Of a stretch of DNA of 64,000 nt, positions 26,541 through 34,511 are shown in pieces. The notes beneath the pieces were generated by a model. That model did no database searches. It was not told the DNA's origin and was given only the letters and a program-made list of their open reading frames with translations. Within the stretch, counting starts at the first letter, position 1, and every line of letters starts with the position of its first letter. The DNA lies in contig CATQHW010000002.1 of assembly GCA_958296075.1 (NCBI GenBank), forward strand, positions 186,001 through 250,000, in the 5' to 3' direction. The DNA comes from an uncultured Spirochaetia bacterium. Its GTDB lineage: Bacteria > Spirochaetota > Spirochaetia > SZUA-6 > Bin103. Position numbers and translations under genes: made by a program.

Positions 26541-26744
26541 ATGTCGCTCAAGGTGTTCCACCTCGTCTTCGCCAGCATCGCCGGGCTGTTCCTGGCGCTG
26601 TTCGCGCTCTGGGCGTTTCTGTTCGCGCCGGGGCTCGACCGCGGACCGGCCGTGGCGCTGGGCGTGGCCGCGGCGGCCGCGCTGGCGGCGCTGATCGCCG
26701 TCGAGAGGCGCGTGCTGGCCAACCTGCCGCGGAGGACGCGGTGA
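26541..26744 (+). CDS. small membrane protein in the oxidase operon
   Basis: 67 residues: two hydrophobic helices (about residues 5-30 and 37-55) and an Arg-rich tail. Starts 6 bp after the subunit IV gene and overlaps the next gene by four bases (GTGA). Position argues for an oxidase-assembly or accessory role. The specific function is unknown. Confidence 0.7.
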   Translation: MSLKVFHLVFASIAGLFLALFALWAFLFAPGLDRGPAVALGVAAAAALAALIAVERRVLANLPRRTR

Positions 26745-27016
26745 TACGCCGGCACGCGGCGCGGCTGCATCCGGCGCTGGCGGTGGCGGCGCTGCTGTTG
26801 GCGCCGCGCGCGGCCGGCGCCTGCGCGGTCTGTTTCGGCGATCCCGGCTCGCCGGCCACCAAGGGGCTGACCGCGGCCGTGCTGTTCCTGGTCGGGGTCA
26901 TCGTCGCGGTGCTGGCCGGGGTGGCGCTGTTCGCTATCGCCATGCTGCGCCGCGCCGAGCGGCAGCGCGGGCATGGCTCGCAGAGCGCCGAGCCGACTGG
27001 GGGAACCGATGGTTGA
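26741..27016 (+). CDS. small exported/membrane protein with CxxC motif in the oxidase operon
   Basis: 91 residues, GTG start overlapping the previous stop. A signal-like N-terminus ends before GACAVCFGDPGSPATKG, a short Cys pair motif that I associate with small proteins in oxidase clusters. One membrane helix (about residues 45-70) and a polar tail follow. The Cys pair could bind metal or take part in thiol exchange during copper-site assembly, but this is inference. Confidence 0.7.
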   Translation: MIRRHAARLHPALAVAALLLAPRAAGACAVCFGDPGSPATKGLTAAVLFLVGVIVAVLAGVALFAIAMLRRAERQRGHGSQSAEPTGGTDG

Positions 27017-27788
27017 GTTCGCGCGGGCGCTCGGCCTGCCGATCGACATCTCCGCCGACGGCTACCGGATCGACGCGATCATCGGGTGGGTGCACCTGTT
27101 GATGTTCGTGCTGTTCGTCGGCTGGGGCGTGTTCTTCATCTACGCGATGATCCGGTTCCGGCGGCGCAACAATCCGCAGGCGGACCCGCAGGGCGTGCGC
27201 AGCCACGCCACCAGCTATCTGGAAGGCGCCGTGGTCGTGATCGAGCTGGTACTGCTGTTCGCCTTGTCGGTGCCGTTCTGGGCCGGCGTGGTGGCGCGGG
27301 TGCCGGAGCCGTCGGAGGCGATGCGGGTGCGGGTGATCGCGCAGCAGTTCCAGTGGAATATCCATTACGCCGGCCCCGACGGCGTGTTCGGACGCACCGA
27401 TCCGGCGTTGGTGCGCCCGCAGGAGAACAATCACATCGGCCTGGACCGCGACGATCTGTTCGGCAAGGACGACGTGATGACCAACAATCAGCTCAACCTG
27501 CCGGTCGATCAGCCGGTGGTGGTCGAGCTGTCCAGCCTGGACGTGGTGCACAGCTTCTTCGTGCCGGTGCTGCGCGTGAAACAGGACGCGGTCCCCGGCT
27601 TGGTGATTCCGCTCAGCTTCACCGCCACCGCGACCGGCAAGCACGAGATCGCGTGCGCGCAGCTCTGCGGCATCGGCCACGCGCAGATGCGCGGCTTCAT
27701 CACCTTGATGGAGCCGGCCGAGTTCGAGCGGTGGTTGGCGGAGCGGTCGCAGGAAGCGCAAGAGGCGGGACCGACCAGCTTCTTCTGA
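27009..27788 (+). CDS. ctaC: cytochrome c oxidase subunit II
   Basis: 259 residues from the ATG at 27009, which follows a GGGGGAA tract and overlaps the previous gene by 8 bp. Two N-terminal helices (about residues 20-45 and 65-90) are followed by a periplasmic cupredoxin domain. Cu-A ligands are visible: the VVHSFFVP His and CAQLCGIGHAQM (C-x3-C-x3-H-x2-M). No CxxCH is present, so this subunit lacks the fused cytochrome c of true caa3 enzymes. It must take electrons from a separate carrier such as the cytochrome at 1-1239 or the cupredoxin at 22.9 kb. Subunit II coming last in the operon is unusual. Confidence 0.95.
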   Translation: MVEFARALGLPIDISADGYRIDAIIGWVHLLMFVLFVGWGVFFIYAMIRFRRRNNPQADPQGVRSHATSYLEGAVVVIELVLLFALSVPFWAGVVARVPEPSEAMRVRVIAQQFQWNIHYAGPDGVFGRTDPALVRPQENNHIGLDRDDLFGKDDVMTNNQLNLPVDQPVVVELSSLDVVHSFFVPVLRVKQDAVPGLVIPLSFTATATGKHEIACAQLCGIGHAQMRGFITLMEPAEFERWLAERSQEAQEAGPTSFF

Positions 27789-27791
27789 TCG

Positions 27792-27823
27792 CCCTCCCGT
27801 CGACGCTATCGATCATGGGAGGG
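27792..27823. terminator. possible terminator hairpin between convergent genes
   Basis: CCCTCCC (27792-27798) and GGGAGGG (27817-27823) can pair as a 7-bp all-GC stem with an 18-nt loop. It lies just after ctaC and overlaps the last codons of the convergent HEPN gene. There is no T-tract. Confidence 0.35.
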
Positions 27824-28292
27824 TCCGGGCCAGGAAGCCGCGAAACCGGTCCAGATCGCGCCGTACCAGGGGCATGACCCGCCGGTAGACGTCGCACAGA
27901 TAGTCGAGCCGCGCCCAGTCGTAGTCCATCTCGTAGTAGTAGCGCTTGAAGTGGCGGAAGCGCCGGAGCTCGTGCAGGAGCCGCTGCGTCTGATCGTCGA
28001 TCACCGGCTCACGGACACCGTCGATGTGCAGCGTCATCTTGTCGAGCAGGTCGGTGTGCCAGCGATCCTCGACCAGCGCGTTCTCGAAGTGCTGGGAGAT
28101 ACGCAAGAACAGCGTCTCCAGGGCGGTGTAGGTGTTCTCCAGCGTCTGGGCGACGTAGGCCGCGGACACCTCCGACCGTCCGATCCGGGGCAGCGTGCAG
28201 GTCAGAAACGTCTCCAGCTTCGCTGCCATGCCGTCGACCACGCCGGCGATGCGCTCGATCTGCGCCGGCAACAGCTCGGCTTCAGTCGCCAC
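27813..28292 (-). CDS. HepT-like HEPN-domain protein (toxin of HEPN/MNT pair)
   Basis: 159 residues, all-helical by composition. The C-terminal segment ELRRFRHFKRYYYEMDYDW matches the HepT-like pattern in which an Arg/His-Tyr group forms the HEPN active site. In such systems the HEPN protein is an RNase-type toxin, neutralised by AMPylation by an MNT nucleotidyltransferase. That partner is encoded immediately upstream with an 11-bp overlap (28282-28292), so the two are co-translated. Assignment rests on motif and partner rather than on a full alignment. Confidence 0.75.
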   Translation of the reverse strand: MATEAELLPAQIERIAGVVDGMAAKLETFLTCTLPRIGRSEVSAAYVAQTLENTYTALETLFLRISQHFENALVEDRWHTDLLDKMTLHIDGVREPVIDDQTQRLLHELRRFRHFKRYYYEMDYDWARLDYLCDVYRRVMPLVRRDLDRFRGFLARTLP

Positions 28293-28656
28293 GGACGATC
28301 CTGCCCTGGGTACGGATCGAGTCGGCGAACGCCGGATGGAGCTTGTCCAACTCGACGACGTGGACCGGCAGGCGGGTCCGCGCCTCCGCGTCGGCGATGA
28401 TCGCGAAGTACTCCGCCGGCGACGCGACCCCTTCGAGCGCGATGTCGATGTCCGACCGTTCCGAGAAATGGGCGTCGTGGATCAGCGACCCCCATTGCCA
28501 GATGCGGCGGGGACGGTAGGTAGCCCAGATGTGATCGACGATGATACGGAAGTCGGCGCGCGCCCGGCGCAGCCGGGCGGCCAGCAGCGCTTGGCGGTCC
28601 TCGACCCGGCGCTCGAGTCGAGCGCGCATCTTCCGTAGCTCGGCCTCGCCGGTCAT
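28282..28656 (-). CDS. MNT-type nucleotidyltransferase (antitoxin of HEPN/MNT pair)
   Basis: 124 residues. The nucleotidyltransferase signature is clear: WGSLI, then ERSDIDIALEG at about residues 68-78, giving the G-S-x(n)-D-x-D metal site, and a third acidic strand (HVVELDKLHPAF). The N-terminal 45 residues are a charged helix. MNT enzymes of this type add AMP to the active-site tyrosine of a partner HEPN toxin. First gene of the overlapping pair on the minus strand. Confidence 0.8.
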   Translation of the reverse strand: MTGEAELRKMRARLERRVEDRQALLAARLRRARADFRIIVDHIWATYRPRRIWQWGSLIHDAHFSERSDIDIALEGVASPAEYFAIIADAEARTRLPVHVVELDKLHPAFADSIRTQGRIVRGD

Positions 28657-28675
28657 GCGTTCACCGCCCAGACGG

Positions 28676-28915
28676 TCAGCCGCGCGACAACTCGGCCTTG
28701 AGGGCGGTGATCTCGCCGGCGATCTCTACGTCGTCCGGCAGGCCGCGTTCGGCGCGCCGGTACCAATATCCGGCGTTGGCGCGATCCCCCTCCAGCAGAT
28801 GCACGATGCCGTGCGTCCAGCACGCGAGGCGAGATGAGTCGCTCTGCACGATGGCGTGAGCGGCCTGCCAGTCGCCTTTCTCGATCAGCCGTACTGCGTC
28901 ATGGAGGGTAGCCAT
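28676..28915 (-). CDS. small conserved helical protein
   Basis: 79 residues of helix-rich, TPR-like sequence with the pattern ACWTHGIVHLLEGDRANAGYW followed by YRRA, which I associate with an uncharacterised small bacterial family. It lies 19 bp upstream of the MNT gene on the same strand and may share its transcript. Function unknown. Confidence 0.6.
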   Translation of the reverse strand: MATLHDAVRLIEKGDWQAAHAIVQSDSSRLACWTHGIVHLLEGDRANAGYWYRRAERGLPDDVEIAGEITALKAELSRG

Positions 28916-28986
28916 GAATCGGATGTTATCAGGTGCGGGGGCGGCCAGCCGAGCGGCGGCTGGCCGTCCGGTTCGCCTATCGTAGG

Positions 28987-29940
28987 CTACGGCGCGCTCA
29001 GCGTTCCGGTTTCCCGCTCCCGGCGGTAGGTGAGCAGCAGCTCATCGGCCGAAGGCAGCCGGTAGTCGAGCCGCTCGGCGGTCGCGGCGGCCGACATCGT
29101 GGTGTCGTGCGGGACCGTCGCGCCGGCTGTCGCCGACCAATCCGGCGGCCCGTTGCGGATCAGGCCGGCATCCAGATCGAACGCCCGCGCCGCCGCCTGC
29201 GCCGCCTCCAGCCGCGACAGGCTGGCGCCGGAGCAGCAGTGGAATGTCCCGCGCGCGCCGCGCTCGATGATCCGCATCATCATCTTCGCGCTCTCGCTGG
29301 CCAGGCTGAGGGTGGCGTGCATGTTGATCGCCCCGTGCCAGAGGACGAAGGGCTGGCCGGCGGCGAGCGCGTCGACGACCGCGGTGACCAGGTTGCCGAA
29401 CCCGACGTTCTGCGTGAGCGGCGTATCCGGGCGCGTCCAGTGCACGCCGCTGACCCCGGATATGCGCGCGACCGCGCCATCACGGGCCGCCGCCAGCACC
29501 ACCGTCTCGCCGACCACTTTGTGGACGCCGTAGAGATTGAGCGGGTTGGGCGGGGTACGCTCGTCCGATTCGCTCCGCATGCCGTCGAACACCCAGTCCG
29601 AGGAGACCAGGATCATCCTGGCGCCGACCTCATTGGCGGCTTCCGTCAGATGGCGGGTGGAGTCGACGTTGGCGCGCCACGACCGCTCCCGATCGCGATA
29701 CATGAGGTTGAAGTCATTGAGGATCGCCGCGTGGATGATCGCGTCCGGCCGGAAGGCGCGCACGCTGTCGAGCACCTGCGCCCGGTCGGCGACGTCGACG
29801 CCGCCGTACTCGTAGGGGACCGGAGCCTCCGGCCGCCAGCGGTGCGCGGTCGTGAATACCGTTGCGCCGTACTGCTCGACGGCGACCTTGACGATGTTGC
29901 TGCCGACGAAGCCGGTCCCACCGGTGACGTACAACCTCAT
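28987..29940 (-). CDS. NAD(P)-dependent sugar-nucleotide reductase/epimerase (RmlD-like SDR)
   Basis: 317 residues. The N-terminal Rossmann motif TGGTGFVGSN (about residues 6-15), D-V-A-D (nucleotide-binding acid), ILVSSDWVFDG and the catalytic YGVHKVVGE (Y-x3-K) fit the extended SDR group, closest in feel to dTDP-4-dehydrorhamnose reductases. The substrate cannot be assigned. It is divergent from the dehydrogenase/sulfatase operon starting at 30102, and the 160-bp gap should hold both promoters. Confidence 0.8.
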   Translation of the reverse strand: MRLYVTGGTGFVGSNIVKVAVEQYGATVFTTAHRWRPEAPVPYEYGGVDVADRAQVLDSVRAFRPDAIIHAAILNDFNLMYRDRERSWRANVDSTRHLTEAANEVGARMILVSSDWVFDGMRSESDERTPPNPLNLYGVHKVVGETVVLAAARDGAVARISGVSGVHWTRPDTPLTQNVGFGNLVTAVVDALAAGQPFVLWHGAINMHATLSLASESAKMMMRIIERGARGTFHCCSGASLSRLEAAQAAARAFDLDAGLIRNGPPDWSATAGATVPHDTTMSAAATAERLDYRLPSADELLLTYRRERETGTLSAP

Positions 29941-30101
29941 GGCGCCTCCCCCACCCCATCATACGCCATCGTCACTTCAGGATCAGCCGGCAGCCAACCC
30001 AGCGGCCGCCGGCCTTGGCCGGCCACGTAGCAGACCAAGTGGTGCGCGTGGGTAGCCGATCGCGCTCATCCGGTTCATCGTACCAGCGGAAGGAGACACG
30101 A

Positions 30102-31148
30102 ATGGCAGACGCCGTCAGGTTCGCGATCGTGGGGCTGGGCATGGGCCGCCCGCGCGCCGATCGATGCATGAAGACCGCCGGGGCCGAGCTGACGGCGATC
30201 TGCGACCTGTCGGAGGAGCGCGGGGCCGCCGCTTCTGGCGAGCTGGGGGTGCCGTGGGTGCGGAACTACGACGAGTTGCTGGCGCGCGGCGACGTTGACG
30301 TGATCGGCCTGTGGACGCCGAGCGGCACCCACGCGGCGATGGCGGTGCAGGCGCTGCAGGCCGGCAAGCACGTGTGCATGACCAAGCCGATGGACATCTC
30401 CACCGCCGCCTGCGACCGGGCGATCCACGAGGCCGACAGCCGCGGGCTGCTCCTGGGCGTCGACTTCGAGCAGCGCTACCTTGCCCCGAACCACCGGGTC
30501 AAGCGGGCGATCGACTCGGGCGCCATCGGCCGGCTGCTGCGGGCCGACCTGCGCACGTACTGGTTTCGCGCGCAGTCCTACTACGACGCGGGCTTCCCGC
30601 AACGCTGGCGCAGCCGCCTCGATACCGAAGGGGGGTCACTGGCCAACCAGGCGGTCCATTTCGTCGACCTCCTGCTCTGGTGGGCTGGCGTCCCCGAACG
30701 CGTGGTCGGCTGCCGCGGCGCCTACGGCCACGACATCGAGACCGAGGACGGCACCACCGCCGTCGTCCAGTTTCGCAAGGGAGCCGTCGGGTCGATCGTC
30801 ACCACCACCTGCGCCGTCCCCAACCGGGGGCACGAGATCACCCTGTGCGGCACCTGGGGCACGCTGGTCTGGTCCAAGGCCGACGAGGCGACGCTCGACC
30901 ACGTGCCGGAAGGCTCCCGCTCGGCCGGCGACGCGTTCCGGGTCGACGGCAAGCCGGAGGCGGTCTCCGGCGACCTGGGCGCCTACGCGGTCCCGCCGGA
31001 CCTGCCGGACAACATCTTCGCCGACATGGTGAGGACGATACGCACCGGCTCCGCGCTGCAATGCGACGGCCGCGAGGCGCGCCGCTCGGTGGCGCTGTTC
31101 GAAGCCGTGTACCGCGCCTCGGACACCGCCTCCTGGGTCGAGGTGTGA
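30102..31148 (+). CDS. Gfo/Idh/MocA-family oxidoreductase
   Basis: 348 residues from the ATG at 30102, which is 4 bp after GGAAGGAGAC. The N-terminal Rossmann motif is VGLGMGRPRA (slightly off the GxGxxG pattern). Family marks are the CMTKPMDIS segment (the E-K-P-like lysine motif) and a C-terminal beta domain with GGSLANQAVHFVDLLLW. Such enzymes oxidise or epimerise sugars and inositols using NAD(P). Its stop overlaps the start of the sulfatase gene (GTGA), so the two proteins probably act on one substrate, for example a sulfated sugar. Confidence 0.85.
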   Translation: MADAVRFAIVGLGMGRPRADRCMKTAGAELTAICDLSEERGAAASGELGVPWVRNYDELLARGDVDVIGLWTPSGTHAAMAVQALQAGKHVCMTKPMDISTAACDRAIHEADSRGLLLGVDFEQRYLAPNHRVKRAIDSGAIGRLLRADLRTYWFRAQSYYDAGFPQRWRSRLDTEGGSLANQAVHFVDLLLWWAGVPERVVGCRGAYGHDIETEDGTTAVVQFRKGAVGSIVTTTCAVPNRGHEITLCGTWGTLVWSKADEATLDHVPEGSRSAGDAFRVDGKPEAVSGDLGAYAVPPDLPDNIFADMVRTIRTGSALQCDGREARRSVALFEAVYRASDTASWVEV

Positions 31149-32470
31149 CCGTCCCGGAACAGGCGCGACGGCCCAACATCCTCTACCTGCTCGCCGACGA
31201 CCTGGGGTGGGCGGACGTGGGCTACCACGGCTCGGAGATACGCACGCCCAACCTCGACCGGCTGGCGCGGGACGGCGTCGAACTCGATCAGCACTACGTC
31301 TGCCCGATGTGCACGCCGACGCGCGCGTCGCTGTTGACCGGCCGCCATCCCGGGCGCTTCGGGCGGCACGCCACGGCGCCGTCGAACGCGCCGGTGCTCC
31401 CGGACGGCTACGAAACGCTGGCCGCGGCGCTGCGCAACGCGGGCTACGCCACCGGGCTGTTCGGCAAGTGGCACCTCGGATCGCATCCGCGCTTCGGTCC
31501 GAGCCGGTACGGGTTCGACTATTCCTATGGCAGCCTGGCCGGGGGCGTCGATCCCTACAGTCACCGCTACAAGGAGGGCGAGTATTCCCATACCTGGCAC
31601 CGCAACGGCGAGCTGATCGAGGAGCGTGGACACGTCACCGATCTGATCGTCCAGGAAGCGCTGCGGTGGATGGAGGCGCAGGAACGACCCTGGTTCTGCT
31701 ACGTGCCGTTCACCGCCGTGCACGTGCCGATCAAGGCGCCGGAGGAATGGATCGACGCCTACTGCGATCGGACCTATGACGCCGACCCGGCGCGCGACCG
31801 CTCGTACAAGATGTACGCCGCCTACGCAAGCCACATGGACCACGCGATCGGGCGGATGATCGAGTCGCTGCACCGGACGCTGCAGGTCGACGATACGATC
31901 GTGGTGTTTGCGTCCGACAACGGGGCGATTCCCGATTCAGCGACGGACACCATCCACCGGTATCCCGGCCGGCAGGAAGAGCTGCCGCGCCTGGGCAGCA
32001 ATCTGCCGCTGCGCGGCCGCAAGGCGCAGCTCTACGAGGGCGGTATCCGCACGCCGGCGGTGATCAGTTGGCCGGGAACGCTGCGGCCGGCCACGGTGTC
32101 GCGGCCGATTCAGGTCGTCGACTGGATGCCGACCTTCGCCGGCCTGACCGGCGCGGTCACCGCCGAGGACCCGCGCTGGGACGGGCGTGACGTCTGGCCC
32201 CTGATCGCCGGCGAGGCGGCGGAGCCGGACCGGACCCTCTTCTGGAACTTCCGCGGCAGCGAGTTCGGCGTCCGTATCGGCGACCTGAAGCTCTGCACCG
32301 GCGGCGATCTGCGGCCGGAGAAGACCGAGCTCTTCGACTTGGCCGCCGACCCCGGCGAACGACACGATCTCTTCCAGGAGTCGCCCGGCCGGGCGGCGGA
32401 CCTGCTCGACCTGATCCGGCAGGAGCGGGAGCTGGACGATGCGTCGAAGCGGCCGGACGCTCCGCCGTAG
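31145..32470 (+). CDS. type I (formylglycine-dependent) sulfatase
   Basis: 441 residues, GTG start within the GTGA overlap with the dehydrogenase gene. The N-terminal metal site is LLADDLGWADVG. CTPTRASLLTGR (about residues 56-67) is the C-x-P-x-R motif whose Cys is turned into formylglycine. GKWHLG and VFASDNGA supply further catalytic and metal residues. No signal peptide is visible, suggesting a cytoplasmic enzyme acting on imported sulfated metabolites. A decayed second sulfatase lies 2.7 kb downstream. Confidence 0.92.
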   Translation: MTVPEQARRPNILYLLADDLGWADVGYHGSEIRTPNLDRLARDGVELDQHYVCPMCTPTRASLLTGRHPGRFGRHATAPSNAPVLPDGYETLAAALRNAGYATGLFGKWHLGSHPRFGPSRYGFDYSYGSLAGGVDPYSHRYKEGEYSHTWHRNGELIEERGHVTDLIVQEALRWMEAQERPWFCYVPFTAVHVPIKAPEEWIDAYCDRTYDADPARDRSYKMYAAYASHMDHAIGRMIESLHRTLQVDDTIVVFASDNGAIPDSATDTIHRYPGRQEELPRLGSNLPLRGRKAQLYEGGIRTPAVISWPGTLRPATVSRPIQVVDWMPTFAGLTGAVTAEDPRWDGRDVWPLIAGEAAEPDRTLFWNFRGSEFGVRIGDLKLCTGGDLRPEKTELFDLAADPGERHDLFQESPGRAADLLDLIRQERELDDASKRPDAPP

Positions 32471-32471
32471 C

Positions 32472-32640
32472 TCAGGAGTCGTAGATGCTTCCCATCTGCC
32501 AAGCGTCGAGGGAGCGGAGCGTCGCGCCGCTCCCGCAGGCGCGCAGCGATACGCCGGCCGAGTCATCGCGCCCCGGATAGACGCGCAGCGCCACGCACTG
32601 GCGGCCGTTGACGAACACCTCCACCACGCTGCCAAGAGCA
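32472..32640 (-). pseudogene. C-terminal remnant of a GH32 glycosidase
   Basis: The minus strand reads SVVEVFVNGRQCVALRVY and onward (about 56 codons), the C-terminal beta-sandwich signature of GH32 beta-fructosidases. The catalytic five-bladed propeller is absent. The homology stops near 32640, just before the two-gene unit at 32.7 kb, so that unit may have been inserted into or replaced the rest of the gene. It is not a direct copy of the intact GH32 gene at 58.3 kb, which has different residues there. Confidence 0.7.
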
Positions 32641-32742
32641 CCGGGAAGGACCATGAGATCGCGCCCCCTGGTTGGCTGGCAGCAAGACCTTGATACGCGC
32701 TTCCGACAAGGCTACGATCTCCACCAGAGGCGTTTGCTTGAA

Positions 32743-33168
32743 ATGAAACGTCCGGAGCAGAGGCTTGTACGCCCGACGCTGACTCCCGCCCAGCGGCGGG
32801 CATTGTCTGTTCGCGCTCAATATACAGGGAGCCCTGAGCATAAGGATCACCGCTGGTGGGGAGGATTGCCGAAGGGACGACGACTTCCAGGTGGAAGGGT
32901 CGGTCGACCGGGCAAGCAGAGGACGACCATCTGTCCACTGGTAGACGAACGTGGTCGTGCGCGGGCGACGGAATGGCTCAGAGAGGCAATCGAGCAGGGG
33001 AACTATCGGTTCGTGCAGACCGACCAGCAGTTCCCCAAGACGATATGGTATAGGGACTATTCGGGTCAGTATTGGTGTGGATACTGCACAAATACGGCTT
33101 CCGGAGAATATAAAGGATGGCCTATCAAGAAGGGTGAACGTGATGAGATTTTTGGTAGAGTGGATTGA
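32743..33168 (+). CDS. uncharacterised basic protein, partner of the ImmA-like gene
   Basis: 141 residues from ATG 32743 (MKRPEQRLVRPTLTP). An upstream in-frame ATG at 32653 would run close to the GH32 remnant and is less likely. The N-terminal half is basic and Gly/Pro rich (HRWWGGLPKGRRLPGGR). The C-terminal half has many aromatic residues and a Cys pair (WCGYC). Its end overlaps the next gene by 26 bp, indicating coupled translation. I recognise no domain. A toxin, antitoxin or DNA-binding role would be a guess. Confidence 0.6.
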   Translation: MKRPEQRLVRPTLTPAQRRALSVRAQYTGSPEHKDHRWWGGLPKGRRLPGGRVGRPGKQRTTICPLVDERGRARATEWLREAIEQGNYRFVQTDQQFPKTIWYRDYSGQYWCGYCTNTASGEYKGWPIKKGERDEIFGRVD

Positions 33169-34501
33169 CGGCGGGGTGAATCGCGCGGCGGAGGAGCGCG
33201 CGACGCTTTGCGAGCTGGGTATCGAGCTGGGTATCGACGTCGATGCTCAGAACGCCTGCCGTTTCATCGATGACGTGTCCAAAGAAGAAACCGAGTCTCT
33301 TGTCGTTCCCGCGGTTCACCTTGCCGAAGGTCTCGCGACCGACTGGTGGATCATTTTTGGCGGCCGCGACCGAGACCACGGAATCAGGCGTTATCGAACC
33401 GGTTTCGCGCTACCCGACCTGTTCTTCAGGACGGACGGCTCGACGTTCGAGGTGACGAGCAAAGCCTTCTCCAGCGAGAATCCGCACCTTCGTTTTCCGT
33501 TTCATGGAGGAGAGAGGCTGTCGCGCGTCGTTGCGGAAGCAGAGTTGTCGCGGTTTATCGATGCAGTGGTAGACCGACTTGCCGGTAAAGGGGTCAGGAA
33601 TAGCGAGGTCGCCGAGTGTTGGTCTCGCGTTGTCGAATCTCGCAACGATCCGGATGAACAGGCGTTCTGCGAAGCGGCGGGCGCGTTGAGATTGGATCCG
33701 TATGCGATTTCAGACGAGGACGCACGGTTCATCGAAGAGGCCAATCACGTGTTCTCGCAAGAATCGCTGATCGAGTTTCTGGCGGGTATCGGGAAGGAGG
33801 AACGGTTGGCGTCAATCCTGGAGCGTGTGCACCAGATGGAGTCGCGACCGGCGGCAGCGGCGAGCCTGCCGGAACTTGGCGATGTCTCTTGCCAGATAGA
33901 ACCCTTGATTCGGCACGATTGGAGTGATCGTCCGTGGGAGGTGGGGTATCGCGCGGCGTGGGCTTTTCGCCAAGCCCTGGGCGTCACGTCGGACGACCGC
34001 TTTGCATCTCATATGACTCTTGCGAGGAAACTGGGGGCTGTGCAGTTCGAGCCTGCCAAGCTCTTCGACGGCATTCGGGCGTTGGTGTCTCGTCCTGACG
34101 GAGAAACCAGAATCCATTTGCACGATCATGGTGGAGACAAGAAATCCGCAGATATTACCGAGATATCGAACTTCTCCTTCGCACGGGCGGTCGGTGACGC
34201 GGTGTGCTTTCGCAATACCCGGCGGTCGGTGGTGAACGATCTTCATCATGCCGAACGGCAGGCAACCGGCCGGGCTTTTGCCGCGGAGTTTCTTGCACCT
34301 GTCGAGAGCGTGTTCGCGATGTGGGAGGATGGCCGTGATGTGGAGGCCATAGCGGATGAGTTCAGCGTCTCATCCTACGTGATCGAGAAGCAGATTGCCA
34401 ATCAGCACCGCATACAGGCACTAAGGGATGCGTACGGGCAGCGCAAGCCGTTCAAGCAAGCCGTCGACGAGGCGATTCGCAAGGGTTCGGCGCCGTCATA
34501 G
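33143..34501 (+). CDS. ImmA/IrrE-like protein lacking the zinc-binding HExxH
   Basis: 452 residues. ATG 33143 or the preceding GTG 33140 may be used; both lie inside the end of the upstream gene. The region from about residue 255 resembles ImmA/IrrE proteins (PWEVGYRAAWAFRQ, then HHAERQATGRAFAAEFLAP near residue 368). Where ImmA has AHELGH, this protein has ARAVGD (residues 347-352), so both His and the Glu are replaced. A C-terminal helix-turn-helix-like segment (DEFSVSSYVIEKQI) follows. The first 250 residues are unrecognised. It cannot be a normal zinc peptidase and may act as a binding or regulatory module. AT content is somewhat higher than in neighbouring genes, which suggests transfer. 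Confidence 0.65.
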   Translation: MRFLVEWIDGGVNRAAEERATLCELGIELGIDVDAQNACRFIDDVSKEETESLVVPAVHLAEGLATDWWIIFGGRDRDHGIRRYRTGFALPDLFFRTDGSTFEVTSKAFSSENPHLRFPFHGGERLSRVVAEAELSRFIDAVVDRLAGKGVRNSEVAECWSRVVESRNDPDEQAFCEAAGALRLDPYAISDEDARFIEEANHVFSQESLIEFLAGIGKEERLASILERVHQMESRPAAAASLPELGDVSCQIEPLIRHDWSDRPWEVGYRAAWAFRQALGVTSDDRFASHMTLARKLGAVQFEPAKLFDGIRALVSRPDGETRIHLHDHGGDKKSADITEISNFSFARAVGDAVCFRNTRRSVVNDLHHAERQATGRAFAAEFLAPVESVFAMWEDGRDVEAIADEFSVSSYVIEKQIANQHRIQALRDAYGQRKPFKQAVDEAIRKGSAPS

Positions 34502-34511
34502 GCGCGCGCGC

